Source: Siphonodentalium dalli (lineage: Eukaryota; Mollusca; Scaphopoda; Gadilida; Siphonodentaliidae). Taken from it: a DNA stretch of 64,000 nt. A program made the position numbers and the translations under genes. Numbering within the stretch: the first letter of the stretch is position 1; each line of letters begins with the position of its first letter. The notes under the pieces were generated by a model that did no database searches, was not told the origin of the DNA, and was given only the letters and a program-made list of their open reading frames with translations. This document shows positions 33,906 to 46,619 of this stretch, piece after piece. The stretch spans positions 76,545,980-76,609,979 of the forward strand of contig CP136063.1 of assembly GCA_032622095.1 (NCBI GenBank). The letters run 5' to 3'.

Positions 33906-35815
33906 TGCATATGGAGAATGCAGGGGTGTGGTTTCGTGTATTCTTACATGAAGAATATACCGTAAATTACTTGAGCAAAACTTTCTACGAGGTTATATCT
34001 CCCGGAAAGACACATTGAAGTCATACAACATAAAACACTTTGAACAGGATGTATGGGTCTCAAACAAAAACAGCCATTTCCACGGCATTGAACAGAAAAG
34101 AGGATTCGTGTTAGTGTATTCCGGATATGTTAGAAATAAACTTCGTTTGTTTCACTTATGTGCGAAAAAAAGAAAATAGCTAAAAACAAAAATGGCTGTG
34201 ACCATGGGAAATACTTTCAAGGCACAGGAAACGGGTATATCAATTCGAGTTTGGAAGCTCGAATGAACCATGTCTGTTTACTCGACTGCATTAATTAGCT
34301 TCATACGTTATTTGTCGCACAACGCTTGGCCTTTGTGAAGGAAAATAGTCATTACGAATTTTTGCCGATATTTATGTCAAGTTTGTGAGAGAAAAATCCA
34401 ATATTTCTGGTGATGTCAGTGGTGACAATAGTAACTATGATCCATGGTGCATCAGACATGTTAGTATTCAATGTATATAATACAGATTAGCCAATTTTAT
34501 ATCAACCACAACTTGTAAGCCATTGCAGGACACCCTGGGGCAATATTTACCATTTTTCATATTTTCGGCGGCCATTTTGGAAATTTTCTACACCAATTTC
34601 ATTCCCATTGAAGTAAAACATCCGTCCAATAAAATAAAGCACATAGTTGTTGACATTCTATTAACAGCCTGTGTGGTTTGTCGATAAAATGACTATCAAA
34701 ATCGTCTTGCAAAAAAAATCGAAAATTTCACCCCTCTTTTTCAAATCCTCTTTCTGTATCTATTACGGAACCCTCGTCAATGGAAAATGTCTTCAAATGA
34801 CGCTATAATATCACGCTTGATGACTGTCTCAAAAACATTGCCATTTACTAATGATTAATGTGAAGAAAAATGGAAGATATGGTGAAATATTAATTAAATT
34901 TCCTATTTTCGTGCATATGACGTCATTTTTCGGCGGCCATTTTGAATTATTTTCGAAATTATTTGCCGTCATTTTGAAGGACATCATACCAACAAAATGG
35001 CATACATTTTGTCTGTGTCTTTTGCTAACAACTGATCTATTACAACGATTAAATACAGCTGGTCGGAATTAGCGGCCATCTTGGATTCAAATGGCTCTAG
35101 CACCTAGTAGGGCCACCTTTATTTTTCGGTGAAATCCGGATTCTTTATCTGGATACCATAGGGAACAATAAAAATAAGGTTATTGGTAATCATCGGGGGG
35201 GGGGGGGGGTCAGGTGGACCTTATTGGCTCCCCGACTATCATTATGTGTAGACAGAAGTGGTTGACCCTAGTCCCAGGTATATGAAAATAGTTAACAGAT
35301 CTTTGGTATCTATCTTGTTGACTGTGTCAGAGTACCGGTATACATATACATAACAATCATTGATATACAATAATACTGTATTCTCCTGTTAATGATGTGC
35401 CATACATACATTTATACATTTACTGTATTAATTTATGAGAAATGAAATAATTTTTTTTCAAAAAATACACGGTCTTTCGATCATTGTTTATTGGTTGACT
35501 ATGTTCACAGTACACATTACCGATTCTTCTGAATATATATGCAGCATTTTAAACTAATGGAATTCATGTCCTAGTTTACGGCTGTCACATATGTACATTT
35601 CTGGACACGGAATTCAATATTGTTCCAACTGACAATTTTAATAGGTAATCTGTTTATACTCATTCTTAATTCTCCGAGTGTTATTAAATATTTCTAATTC
35701 AAAATATTCAAAATAAATATTCTGTTAAATATGTGATAAACATTACCTATACTAGAGCCATATTCAGACTAGTTTCCCAATTAATTCTAAAACTGCTGAT
35801 AGTCAGCCATCTTAA
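33906..35815. other. Degenerate R1 copy and unremarkable sequence
   Basis: 34030-34290 is a distant R1 copy in the minus orientation (CATTGAAGTCATACAACATA, GGGTCTCAAACAAAAACAGC, CGAATGAACCATGTCTGTTT). TTTCGGCGGCCATTTTG occurs at about 34563 and 34929. There is a 15-G run at 35195-35209. No gene is seen. Confidence 0.5.
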
Positions 35816-35955
35816 CCCTTTCGTGAGGGGAGTCGCACTGGAACAGATCATGTGCCATGTGCATTCTCTTATATATGCGAGGCTCCATATGGGAGACTTA
35901 CATATATAAGAAAATGCGCTGGCACAGGATCTTTAATGCTCCCGTCATGAAAGAG
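35816..35955. mobile_element. Short piggyBac-like MITE, 140 bp
   Basis: TTAA at 35812-35815 and 35956-35959 flank imperfect inverted ends (CCCTTTCGTGAGGGGAG against CTCTTTCATGACGGGAGC). The interior hairpin, ATTCTCTTATATATGCGAGG and its complement followed by GCTGGCACAGG, is the same module as in 5981-6372. Confidence 0.75.
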
Positions 35956-35959
35956 TTAA

Positions 35960-36731
35960 GATGTAATTGTAATCGGCAGATGGTGTCACCATCATGAGTT
36001 TACAAACAAAGCTGACTTTTCTATTGTTTTCATGTATGTGCATCAATTTTAGCATAAGGTTTCTGGAAATTTAATAAGTCACATTTGGTTCTTTAAACAT
36101 GTTTTTTTAGTGTTGTTCAGATGTCTGGAATCCTGGCAGAATACTTTATTTCAATATCTCAGGAAACAGATGTTGTGTGTTTGTTTGAAAAAAAATTATG
36201 GTTTTATTTGTCTTTATTTTTTAATAAACTAATTTCAACAAATAAAAAATAATGTCACTTTGCCCACTGTTTATCATTGCATCTGGAGGTAGTAGAAACT
36301 ATAATGTCAGTTCCTGTATTCAGTTTTAAAATAAGTTTCACAAGTTCTTCATATACAGTTTCAACTATAATTTTGGCTTATCTGTGAAGTTGAGTTATTA
36401 TGCATCTACTTTTCATATGCAGCTATTAAAGCATATACAAGCACGATAACCTTTCACTCAATCATATTTTAGATTGACTTGGGAACTCTGATTTTTTAAT
36501 AAAAGATATAAAAAAAGCAAAGAATCCTACAGTTACAAATATTATTATATGGATGTTAAACCTTTGGTTACTAAATGCTCAGCTATTAAATTCAACATGC
36601 AGTAACAGATTGTTTGAATTATTTAGCTAAACATTCATACAAATGAATCATTAGAAATCAGTGTTATGGGTGTCTGAACCTGGCTATTATAAGGCACATT
36701 ATTATTCCTCGCTGATAACGTGTTAATTGAG
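35960..36731. other. No gene seen
   Basis: AT-rich, T-run-rich sequence. Confidence 0.4.
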
Positions 36732-37110
36732 CAGAGACGTGGCCTGGAGGGTCTCCAATGTTGGGGCATCCACCTTGGGATTTCCAACCGCACCACCCCC
36801 TTGAAACAGACCAAACTCATGTACAAGGCCGGCCCCCCTATTTTGGGCCTGGGCTTTGGTTTTCTCCAACTGCATGACACATTATAGCTCTAGATTGTAT
36901 GCTATTCTGAAGTGAATTGATCAGTAGCCTTTGATAGGCCACTATGCAAACCGGGGGAGAAACTCAGGATACATGGGCCCCAGTGAGAAAATGTGGATAT
37001 CTGAACCTGAAAATTGCATCTAGACCGGCTTCAAGATTCCCAAGGTTGGAAGTTTCCAAACTGGTGCCCCCCACCCCCACAAGATTGGAAATGTTTCCAA
37101 CATATGGAGA
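36732..37110 (-). mobile_element. hAT-family fragment, inverted relative to 43185-44296
   Basis: CAGAGACGTGGCC, GGAGGGTCTCC, GGGGCATCCACCTTGG and TTTCCAACCGCACC follow the same order as the right end of the hAT element read inward. Further words (GGTTGGAAGTTTCCAAACTG, GATTGGAAATGTTTCCAACA) are its interior motif. The second end is not found. Confidence 0.55.
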
Positions 37111-38164
37111 GAGAGATGATTTATTTTGCAAAAGAGCATACATTATTTAATACAAAGCATATTAATTAAATGGAATTAGAATCTTTGTCCATTCAACCTG
37201 TTTATTGCCAATTGGGGGGGGGGGGGGGGTAAATGTAATATAGAAAACTAGATCACACCTGCTCCCTACTTCCTGCCCACCCATCATGAGTGTTGGATCA
37301 ACTCTAAAGAAGAGGTGTCCATTTGTATATGTCAAATATGGTTGATTACATGTTTGAAGTGTAGGAAAGTATGCAAATGTTGGTCTAAAAATGACAAATT
37401 CCCCACTATTAAATTGTTGTCAAATCAAACTAAGATAACAATTTCAACATATTGTTGGTGTTAAAATTCAAACCAATCTATTGTAAGATAAGAAATTTGT
37501 AACTGTTGAACATTTTGACCAAAGTTGGGGGTTGACACAAATTAAGCACCCCTCCCCAAGTCCCCCACCACCATGCAATCACGTCATAACCTATCAATGA
37601 TTTAGTTGAACGTGATTTCATAAGTTATATTCATGTCTGGGCGACAAACATGTGTAAATGTCCCTCAGGCGGACTTCAGAGGAGGAAATATGATGGCGCT
37701 GGCATTGAAATATTGTCACACCTGGATCTTTCAATAATGCCTAGATTAAGTAAATGAATATAACATCTCATATTCTCCTGAGAGTAGATTTATATTACCA
37801 TTGGTCATTTATATAGGCGGGCATGATTATGATACTATAGTCATCGGGACTTTCAATATTTTATTTCTGCCTATTAATGTCACTTAATTTCCCGTATTAG
37901 GTATTTATTGTGTTATTTCTTAATATACCTGTTCTATTATGCAAATTACATAAGCTACAGTCATTATCTGGTTTAAAATGTCAGATACACAAGACAATTT
38001 TCGGACCCAAGTGCAGAAATCGTTCGAATAAATCTCATGGACAGAACCGTCACAGCCATGATCGGTTTGAAATAGAACCATAACACGCACCCATGTTGAT
38101 TACGAGGTCACAGCTCCCAATTATCCGCCCCTATCGGGATACTTTCTCAGTTATTTTACAGAAT
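37111..38164. other. No gene seen
   Basis: There is a 16-G run at 37214-37229. Otherwise it is sequence without visible structure, ending at the edge of the tandem duplication. Confidence 0.4.
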
Positions 38165-38499
38165 AATAACACGGGTACACTTTATAGTCAGTGTTTGTCT
38201 TCAGAATGCGTTTTATAATTTATACGCCACAAAAAACAAAGAAATTGCGTCCACGTGGCTTGATTTTCAGTGATAACATGTTGATATTTACGCGTTAACT
38301 CGCTAACACCGAGTTAATTGTGGTCTAGAGTTCAGGTTTCGATAACACGGCACTTCTGCAGCTTCTGTTCATTCAGGAAAGTATAATCTATTCAAGATAT
38401 CTATAATTATGCGTGATTTTGTCACAAAAATGATTATCTTCAATCATCAGGAACCGTAACAAATCAGGCAAGAACCATCACAATACCGGCGATAGAACG

Positions 38500-39960
38500 A
38501 TTTCCGATGTAACAGTTCCTACACAGTGATCATCCCCATGATATGAAGAATCCAACGGTGTGGTTTAAATATGTCAAAAGTGGCGTCGTTTGAATCAGGG
38601 ATGAACGGAAGGGGAGAGGGGCACCAAAATTAATAAAACTAATTTAAGCGCCGATTTCCACCAAATTGATATATATTCTTCTTCTTGATACAAGGAATCT
38701 AATTGTGCGATATAACAACGCCAAATTGTTGTTTTTGGATGAGAGATTGGGAGGGGGTGGGCACTAAATTTGATAATAAGTCGCCGATTGCCACCACACT
38801 TATACAAAATCATCCCCATGGTATGAGGAGTCTAATGGTGTGGCTTTTATCTGTCAAATGTGGCCTCATTCGAGTCAGGGTTGCATTGAAAGGGACAGGG
38901 GAACCAAAATTGATGCACAATTTTGTTAGCGCCAATTTCCACCAAATTGATACACGTTCTTATCCATGAAACGAGGAATCTAATCTTGATTTAAAGACGC
39001 CATAGTGGTGCTGTTTGGGTGAGAGATGGAGAGGGGAGGGATTGGCACCAAATTTGATAAAAAGAATTGTTTAGTCGCCGATTATCACAAAACTTATAAA
39101 CAATCATCTCCATGATATCAGGAATGTAATCGTGTGGTTTAAGGATGTCACAAGTGGGGCCATTCGAGTCAGTGGTGTATAGAGATGAGAGGGACACAAA
39201 AAATTATATCTATATGTTTAGTGCCGATTTCCACCAGATTGATACATATTCTTCTCCGTGATACGAGGAATCTTATCGTGTGGTTTAGATACACCAAATT
39301 GGTGCCCTATGGGTGAGAGATATGGGGACCTTAAATTTGATACAAATTTGTATACTCGCCAATTTTCACCAATTTCATATATATGCATCTCTAATCTCTA
39401 ATGAGTCTTAGTGTGTACATCTTGAGTCCGAAATAGGGACGGGAGGGTCACCAAAACTGATACAAGCTATTTTAGTACCAATTACCATCAAATTCAGACA
39501 CGTTCTTCTCAAATGATACAAGAAATAAAATCGTGCTGTCTGTTTGTCTTTTTGTCTGTCTGTGTGCGTTCTATATATAACTTCACGCGGTACAATTGAG
39601 ATGGCACCAAGGCGTTCTAAGAGGGGTAACTTTTTACAAGGAAGATAATGGTGCGGGTTAAAATTGACGCTGTTGGTGGGAGGGGAAATTAAAAAAATAT
39701 GGTGAAATAGTTTTGTCGCTGATTTCCACCAAACGAATACATAATCACCTTCGCAATATGGCGTTGTTCGAGTCAGCGTTGCATCAACAATTGATTTAAT
39801 AAACCAAATTCCACCAAATTCATACACGTTTGTCTCTAATGATATACCATAAATTAAATCACATTTGGTGTCGTTTGCGTCTCGGATGGCGAGCAGATAT
39901 GCACTATCATTGATAAGATTGCTATTCGCCGATATCCACATATAAGTTATATACAGTCAC
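38500..39960. repeat. Degenerate tandem repeat, unit about 145 bp (copy 1)
   Basis: About 8-10 diverged units share CCGATTTCCACCAAATTGAT, ATTCTTCTCC.TGATACGAGG and AATCTAATCGTGTGGTTT. They recur near 38530, 38685, 38815, 38960, 39113, 39255 and 39505. The frames of 74, 88, 68 and 177 codons across it come from the repeat. Confidence 0.75.
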
Positions 39961-40959
39961 CAGGCCATCTCCATATCATTTTAAGTAGTTGGTCGTTCAC
40001 AATTCACAATCCCGACATATGGTGACCCACATAAGTCACTTGAACAATTATATCTTCTTAACAGTCATATTTATATGGGAATGGCAATCAAGTCATTCAC
40101 ACAATGAGCTAGCAAAAAGAGATAACTAGAAGAAGCATTAAACGTATATTTATCATTCTATTGAAGAGATACATATATTCGTGCAAACTGAGAGACCTCG
40201 AACCGTCAGAGGATTGCATATATATTTACTAACAAAATTTAGTCTGTTCCATTCAATACAGTTTCCACAAAAAGTTACAATTTGTCAAGAGATATGGAAG
40301 GCCTGTTCAAAAATAGTGGTCACAGTGTGCAGTCAAATATAATTTCTTCTGATATACAAGAAAATGCAGTTAGTAGCACAAGACTTTTCAGGATCCTACC
40401 AATACTGACATCTGACACGGGTTTTAGAACAGACTCATCGACTGACATAAACAACTCAAAATCTCGCTCTGTGCCTGGCAAATGTAGCTGATATATGTGC
40501 GCAGCAACATTTCGTTTAAACTAAGAATATTTAGCCAATATATAGCACCATGAACAGAGGAGCACCTGGAAATTTCTTTGAAACATCTGTATCTTCATGG
40601 AGATATGATAGCCAGGTGTCCTCGAGATCTTAGTCCAACCCACTAGATTGATTGATACATCTCAATATGTAAAACCCAATTATCATCTTTGACGAACTAA
40701 TGTGTTTATGATGTTCATGTATCATATTATAACGTCTAATGTATACGCAGTTGTAAGTAAATAAATACTTCATTATTGGTGGAACGGATTAATCGCGATA
40801 AACAGAATGACAATTGACAAGGTGAGCCACTACTTATATTCCATGACTGTAATAATCATGTTTTGTGGTGCTATTTGAATATACAATTTATGAGAAAACG
40901 TATAACACTTTAAGCAACAAAAGCATTCTCTATTCCCAACAAATATCCACAGCATACAT

Positions 40960-40990
40960 TAACCTGGGCAACGCCGGGTAACCCTGCTAG
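40960..40990 (+). mobile_element. Helitron 3' terminus
   Basis: The hairpin CCTGGGCAACGCCGGG is followed by TAACCCTGCTAG|T, the CTRR-type end after a GC hairpin. The 5' end is not fixed; a candidate is near the CTGTCTGTTTGTC tract at 39535. The copy in the second duplicate ends at 49931. Confidence 0.6.
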
Positions 40991-41649
40991 TAATTAATAT
41001 AAGCGTAACAATGATGATGCAAATGCAATTTCAATACAATTCATTCCCGCTGTTCTTACAGTATTATAACCACCAAACCATGCATGGCCATTAACCACAG
41101 TCAACAAACAGTCATGTGGTTTCCATGATTATACATTACCTTAAAATGGGCTGCAACATATGATATCCAAATATTTCACCTTTTAATTGACTGAATGCAA
41201 CCCATTAATGTTGTTGCATTCATTAATGATATAAATGAATGGACCCTGTTGTTTTAATGGTTTTGTGCGGCGTTTTATGCCATTTTATTGGGGCCTGCAA
41301 GCAGAGGTGTATGTACCTACATGTATGTTATAGTTCCGTCCATATTACGTAGACATAATTTGGAGGTTTAAATTAGCCATGACCGTTTAACCCTTTGACA
41401 ACAGATCACTAATACAGACAGTCCGATTGTGTACGGTTAATTTGTATGATAATGCAACTGTTTCTTCTTTCTAAATTATTGCTGATGTAGGCCATGAGGC
41501 AGAAAGCTTAAAGAGAGAGCATCCGTTTGTTTATATATGTATTACACGATTCCTGCTTTGCAATTATAAGTAACTTTTTATATGACCATTTGATATTTAT
41601 ATACGCAATCAACGTCGTTTTCGATGCATCTGTCGGTGTATAGAAGTGT

Positions 41650-41688
41650 CGGATGCCGAATTATACTATGTATGTAGTTCGGCATCCG
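41650..41688. other. Perfect 11-bp-arm hairpin
   Basis: CGGATGCCGAA, a 17-base loop, then TTCGGCATCCG. It is conserved in copy 2 (about 50612-50650). Could be a transposon relic; no flanking T run to suggest termination. Confidence 0.6.
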
Positions 41689-42490
41689 CATATTAGTTGG
41701 TGATTAAACAAGTTTTTTTTAAAGAAACTATATTAAAAACACTAAAATAGTAAAATTTCCAAGTGATATTGGTGTCTGGACTTCAGCTGCTCTTTTAACC
41801 GAAATGGGAAATTGGGTCGATAATAAATTAGGCGACCGACTGGAACTTGGAAGTTCGAGATGAACACACACAATACGATATCTGTTTCGAACTACACAAA
41901 AGAAAGACACCACACTCGTAAACTGTTAAACTGTACTTGCGGGTGTAAATTTCACTTATTTAAAACGATTCAAGAACATCTATTGTCATAAAGACAATCC
42001 GATTCGATAGCAATTCCGAAGCGGTGTTCCCAAACTTCCCCACCAAATTTGCGGTCTCTGGTGACATTCTATGATCTCATGACCACTGCCGGGTCATATT
42101 AGTATTGGCACGAAGCTGGATAAATGCTAATACTAATGGTGGAATAGATATGTAATACATTGCTTTATCCCCAACTAAATTAATGTACTATTTTGCTGTT
42201 TAATCGGCGATAATGTTTCGCTGAGAGTTGGCGTCTTAGGTTACCACTAGAAACGGAAGTTATTTCTTGGGATTTGATTGGTGGACTAAATAAAATTCCG
42301 GGTAAATTCGCCCCATGGATATTCGACTTTGTTTGCGAACTTTTTAAAGTATCACTACACCCAGTGATGCGGGAAACGACACTTCCCTCGACTGATAGAA
42401 ATTGTCGCTACGACGTGTATCTAACGGCCTTGACCAATCAAATGCACGCATTTAAGTAAAAGCGAAAGTAGTTGTAATTATATATACATA

Positions 42491-43101
42491 CTAGCCGATG
42501 AGCCCGACGTTGTCCGGGCTATTCAAAAACCAAATTTCAAGTCGATAGCTCCACCCGTTTCCGAGATCTGGTCTGCGCATGCGCGAAGCTGGCGTCGCAC
42601 GGGCTCGGCGACCCGATAAAATTCGTATCCGGGGCAAGATACATTCACATAGCAAATTTCAAGTCGATAGCTCCACCCGTTTCCGAGATCTCGTCTGCGC
42701 ATGCGCTGCACGGGCGTCGCACGGGCTCGCCAATACGACAACGACGACCGCCTGGTCAAACTACACACATGTACCAAGTTTCGTCCCAATCGGTCGAGAA
42801 TCGCGACGTCGACGATTCCCGTGGGATAATGGCCCGTATATCTCTCTGCAGATGCTAATAACGTTGAATGGTAAACAAACGCTCTTTATAGCGATGCGTC
42901 AAAAACAAACGCTCATTAAATTATCACTTTTTTGTGACTGAAAGTGGAGAATGGGTGCTCTGGGCTTCTCCAAAATGCGACGTCGACGATTCCCGTGGGA
43001 TTTTACCTTTGGATAGGAAGTTTGGTCTCGATCGGTCAACCCGTTTTCGATTCTATAAAGGACAGACAGACAAACAAACAGTCATCAAAATATATAGGAG
43101 A
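42491..43101 (-). mobile_element. Non-autonomous Helitron, 611 bp
   Basis: Read on the minus strand it starts A|TCTCCTATATATTTTGATG with GTCTGTCTGTCC after it, and ends in hairpin AGCCCGGACAACGTCGGGCT then CATCGGCTAG|T. The A/T insertion site, TC start, hairpin and CTAG end all fit Helitron rules. Internally there is a ~105-bp direct repeat (CAAATTTCAAGTCGATAGCT, ACCCGTTTCCGAGATCT, then GCGCATGCGC). It codes for nothing; the 120-codon frame 42579-42941 spans repeat sequence. Confidence 0.75.
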
Positions 43102-43184
43102 TACGTTTTACATCAATATCCCAATACTTAACTTGTTTTGTTTTAAACAACCCGGGGCCATTGCGGACCACTCTTGCAGGCTAG

Positions 43185-44296
43185 CAGGGATGTGGCTAGA
43201 GGGGGGTGTGGGGGTGTCTCACCCCCCCCCCCCCCCCAGCAGAGAGCTATATTTTCAATAGTTGGAAATTTCATACCTGCCACAACGAAATTTCACACCA
43301 ACAATAGGTTGAAAATGTTCTTGTAGTTTGATTATAAAACAATTTATTGGGGGAATTTATTGTTTTTCGACCAATATTTGCATATGTTCCTATTTTTGGT
43401 GAAAATTTTTGACAGAAATGGTCATCAGTTGGAAATTTTCCAACCTTAGGGGGGTGACAGGTTGGAAATTTCCAACACTTGGAAAGCTTGTGTCCTGGTC
43501 TCTCCCCCGTGGCCAGTCAAAAACTTCTAGTTAATTTAAGAAAACAATATTGTCATACAATTGGTCAACATTGTCATTGGAATTGTCATCAGTTGGAAAA
43601 TTTCCAACCTAAGTGTGGGTGTAGGGTTTGAAATTTCCAACAGTAGGAAGGCTTGAGGCTAGTCTAGATGTTAGGATTTTGCGATTTTCTTGTTCAGATT
43701 TCAAAATTTTCGCACACCGGGCCGAATCATGGTCGGCCCGGTGTGTCATTGCCCCATCCACATGGCCAATACAAAACTGCTAATTAGTTTAGCAAAACAA
43801 TATTTTACTACATTTGGTCAAACTTGTAGACATAAATGGTCATCAGTTGAAGAATTTTTCAACCTGAGGGGGAGTATGAGGTTTGAAATTTCCAACACTA
43901 GGAAAGCTTCAGTTGAGGCCAGTCTAGATGCTAGGATTTGCGATTTTCTTGTATAGTTTTCAAAATTTTCTCACACCGGGCCGAACAACCATGGTCGGCC
44001 CGGTGTTTCCTGGTCTGTTGTCGGTAGCTGTGTGCTATTGTCTGGAATTAGATCACTAGTTGTTTTTTTTGGGGCAATTTTCAGGTTAAAATATCTTAAT
44101 GTTCTCATACTGGGAAAATAGAAGCATGGCTTATGAATATATGTGTTGGTACGATTCCGACTCAAGGGGGGGGGGGTGCAAATGGAATTATGAAAAAAGT
44201 TGTGTTGGTGTGATTGCGACTCAAGGGGGGGGGGGGTGCAGTTGGAAATTTCCAAGGTGGATACCCCCCAGCGGAGACCCTCTAGCCACATCCCTG
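43185..44296. mobile_element. Non-autonomous hAT element, 1112 bp
   Basis: A 19-bp perfect terminal inverted repeat, CAGGGATGTGGCTAGAGGG, is flanked by CAGGCTAG (43177-43184) and CAGGCTGG (44297-44304), an 8-bp target duplication with one mismatch. The CAGGG start and 8-bp duplication are the hAT signature. Copy 2 of the segmental duplication has the empty site (CTTGCAGGCTGGGC, near 52160). The interior has G/C runs, many GTTGGAAATTTCCAAC words and two hairpins (CACACCGGGCCGA...TCGGCCCGGTGT at 43716-43747 and 43973-44006). No transposase. Confidence 0.88.
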
Positions 44297-44511
44297 CAGG
44301 CTGGGCATCCCCACTTTCAGGGATGATGCCCACCCTTACGAGATGGTCAAAGTGCCCGTCGGACGTCAGTCCCCGCAAGAAGCGACAGTCAGTCAGTAAG
44401 GCCCACTCGTCCTCCTCAAGCTGCGAACACATACCGTCGAAGTCCCATCAGAAACGTATCTCAAATAAGGGCTCGATCAAAGCATAGAAACCCTGTTCAC
44501 CGCCAAAATAA

Positions 44512-44551
44512 AGATACTACACTTTGATCTTAGCCAAAAGGCCGAGAAGAC
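44512..44551 (-). ncRNA. U2 snRNA-like 5' domain (copy 1)
   Basis: On the minus strand CTTCTCGGCCTTTTGGCTAA followed by GATCAAAGTGTAGTATCT matches the very conserved 5' end of U2 snRNA, including the GTAGTA branch-point pairing element, with one extra A in the AAG run. After ATCT the similarity stops: the next 250 bases do not resemble U2 stem-loop II, the Sm site or loops III-IV as I know them. I read this as a U2 pseudogene or a U2-headed SINE, not a working U2 gene. It lies on the same strand as the PAN exon, about 250 bp downstream of its donor. Confidence 0.65.
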
Positions 44552-44802
44552 ATGCTTAATTTGGGGTTTCCAATGAGTCATGCATGCTTATATAGCAGCA
44601 CTGGACATGCCTGTATGCTTATTCTTGTTGTATTATTGCCTATGTGCAGTGGGGTGTTCTTGATTCATGTGTGTAAGAAATTACGTTGGTTGCAATTAAT
44701 TACATGGTTTATTCGCTTGTTAAGCGGACATTGGCTTATGACATTTTGATTAATTTTGGTGTTACATTATCCATAGCACATCTCTAATACACACATACAG
44801 AC

Positions 44803-45160
44803 CTGTCAACACAAGTTCGTATTTAAATCCGATTGACGCATCCAGTTGTTCTGCATACGCACTGATAAGCGTGGTGTAGAGTCTGCATTCCTGTGAGCCC
44901 CGATGGTACAAAAACGACAAACATGTAGCTATGTTTATACACGAGACTACACAGTCTAACTTTGAGCGCACTGTCCATTCAGCGAATGGTAAAGTCTTCG
45001 TTGGTACCAGATTTTGAAATTCTATCTCGGTCCTGTAATTCTCTGTTGCTTGACATCTTGTCAGATCGAACGCGACAATCACGATGACTAGTAACAACCC
45101 CATGCCAATGTTGTTGAAGTGAGGTGACATCAGTATCGTGTTGTTGGGACAAAACATCAT
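44803..45160 (-). CDS. Secreted PAN/apple-domain protein, first coding exon (copy B)
   Basis: 119 residues plus one base, closely related to copy A. The hydrophobic signal segment is GLLLVIVIVAFDLTRC (about residues 21-36). Cysteines C70-x3-C74-x5-C80-x11-C92 keep the spacing of copy A, in a PAN/apple-like module with YHRGSQECRLY. The frame meets a donor, ACAG|GTCTGT, at 44803/44802, again phase 1. An upstream CCTGCGCAG near 45220 is a possible 5' UTR acceptor, at the place equivalent to copy A. Codon-level conservation with copy A over a diverged background argues for a once-functional gene. Downstream exons are not identified; the adjacent sequence is U2-like and transposon material. Confidence 0.62.
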
Positions 45161-45440
45161 GTGTCAACCAACAATTATTCCTCGTGGCACTGGTGTTGCC
45201 TTCTGAATGTACAATATCTGCGCAGGTAACCACTTCAATGATTGTGACTCCTTGGTCGCCGTATTGATGTAGTATAGTGGTCGGTCGCGATCAATAAGCT
45301 CGCTACTCTATCACGTCCTAAAGGAAGGCGCGTGCAGTCGTACAGAACCCCCATACTCCCAAGAAGATTTATATTAAATATTACGCCAATATCAGTCATC
45401 TGATGACCTTTGAATGAGATTATACAGTACCCTCAAGACG

Positions 45441-45725
45441 ATGCAGCCTCGTTCCGCCCATCGCGGCGATCGGTCCACTCGAAATCGCAGCGATTCGCCG
45501 ATATAAACGCGGCGACGATCGTCGCTTGTGTCGCTTTTGGTTCGCACCGAAACATGCGCTAATGGCGCACTTTTTGTCGCTTCCGGCGCGCCGAAACATG
45601 CGCTAATATCGCACATTTTACATATCGTAACGACGCACATTTTGTCGCTTTCGGCGCGTTACTAATGGCGCACTTTTTGTCGCTTTCGGCGCGCGCCGAA
45701 AGCGCCATTAGGAAGTGGCCCTAAT
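45441..45725. repeat. GC-rich palindromic repeat cluster (copy 1)
   Basis: Units built from ATGGCGCACTTTTTGTCGCT and TTTCGGCGCG repeat about four times, with GGCGCGCGCCGAAAGCGCC forming a hairpin at the end. It contrasts sharply with the AT-rich surroundings and lies about 280 bp upstream of the PAN start. It is probably a MITE with internal repeats. Confidence 0.65.
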
Positions 45726-46619
45726 AGTATTCCATATACATACCAATATATCTTGCAGTCAATACTTGTAGTTATGCAAATTATAGAGCAAGTAGTTTAA
45801 TTTAAAAGAAACAAATCCAAAAATAAAATTAACTATTATTGTATTTAATCAGTTTTTTAAAGTTCACAATGTGCTAAACCGCACTTATATAGACTTCGGT
45901 ACAATTGTGTCAAATGTATATTGTCTGCGTATGTATATTAGCAGGGGACGTCACCTCGGTCGCCTTACCGATTCAATGCACGCTGACCACAGGGTGCTGA
46001 ATCTGCAAAGAAACCGAGAATTTGAACGTTTCAGACACTGACTTTACGCAAATCACTCGGATTAGCTTAACACCGCGTAAATGACAACAGTTTCTGTAGA
46101 AAAATAGCTGTACTTTTTCGTAACAGCATCAGTTTTCCCTACCAACATACCATTGATATTTATCAGGACCCCAGCATCATAGCAGACTAGCAGGGCCACT
46201 TGGCCAGTGGTGTGTATTTTACATTCATTATGTTCTATATGTGTTTAAAATTGCCGCCTCGGTTTGTCTGCCAGAGAATATTGAAAACGTATATATACCG
46301 TACACATCAAGATTGAGATGAAATATAATTGAAACACACATAATTAATTTGTGTATCTATCAACCTGTTTTGTTATCTGAACGTGACACAGCGACGAGTA
46401 TTCATGGAAAAATGGTCTTTGCAATTATGCTATGATGATTGTACATGTATATACACTGCTGTACATGCAGTCATGTCGTTAGGACACCAGAATATTGAAA
46501 ACGTATATTTCTTGTACACAATAAGATTGAACTAAAATATAATTGAAACACGCATAAGTAATTTGTGTATCTATCAACCTGTTTTGTTATCTGAACGTGA
46601 TAGTCAGGTTCGAAATGGA

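Noticed and set aside
38595-39941. Frames of 74, 88, 68 and 177 codons, repeated at 47531-48886
   Set aside because: Their conservation is due to the recent segmental duplication. They lie in a degenerate tandem repeat and the peptides show no domain.
42579-42941. 120-codon frame (and 51541-51897)
   Set aside because: It lies within a non-autonomous Helitron and reads through its internal direct repeat, on the strand opposite the element.
43971-44432. 153-codon minus-strand frame
   Set aside because: It crosses the right end of the hAT insertion into the U2-like block, so it cannot be an old gene.
44512-44551. A functional U2 snRNA gene
   Set aside because: Similarity ends after about 37 bases. 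There is an extra A in the conserved region, and the later U2 stem-loops and Sm site are not recognisable.
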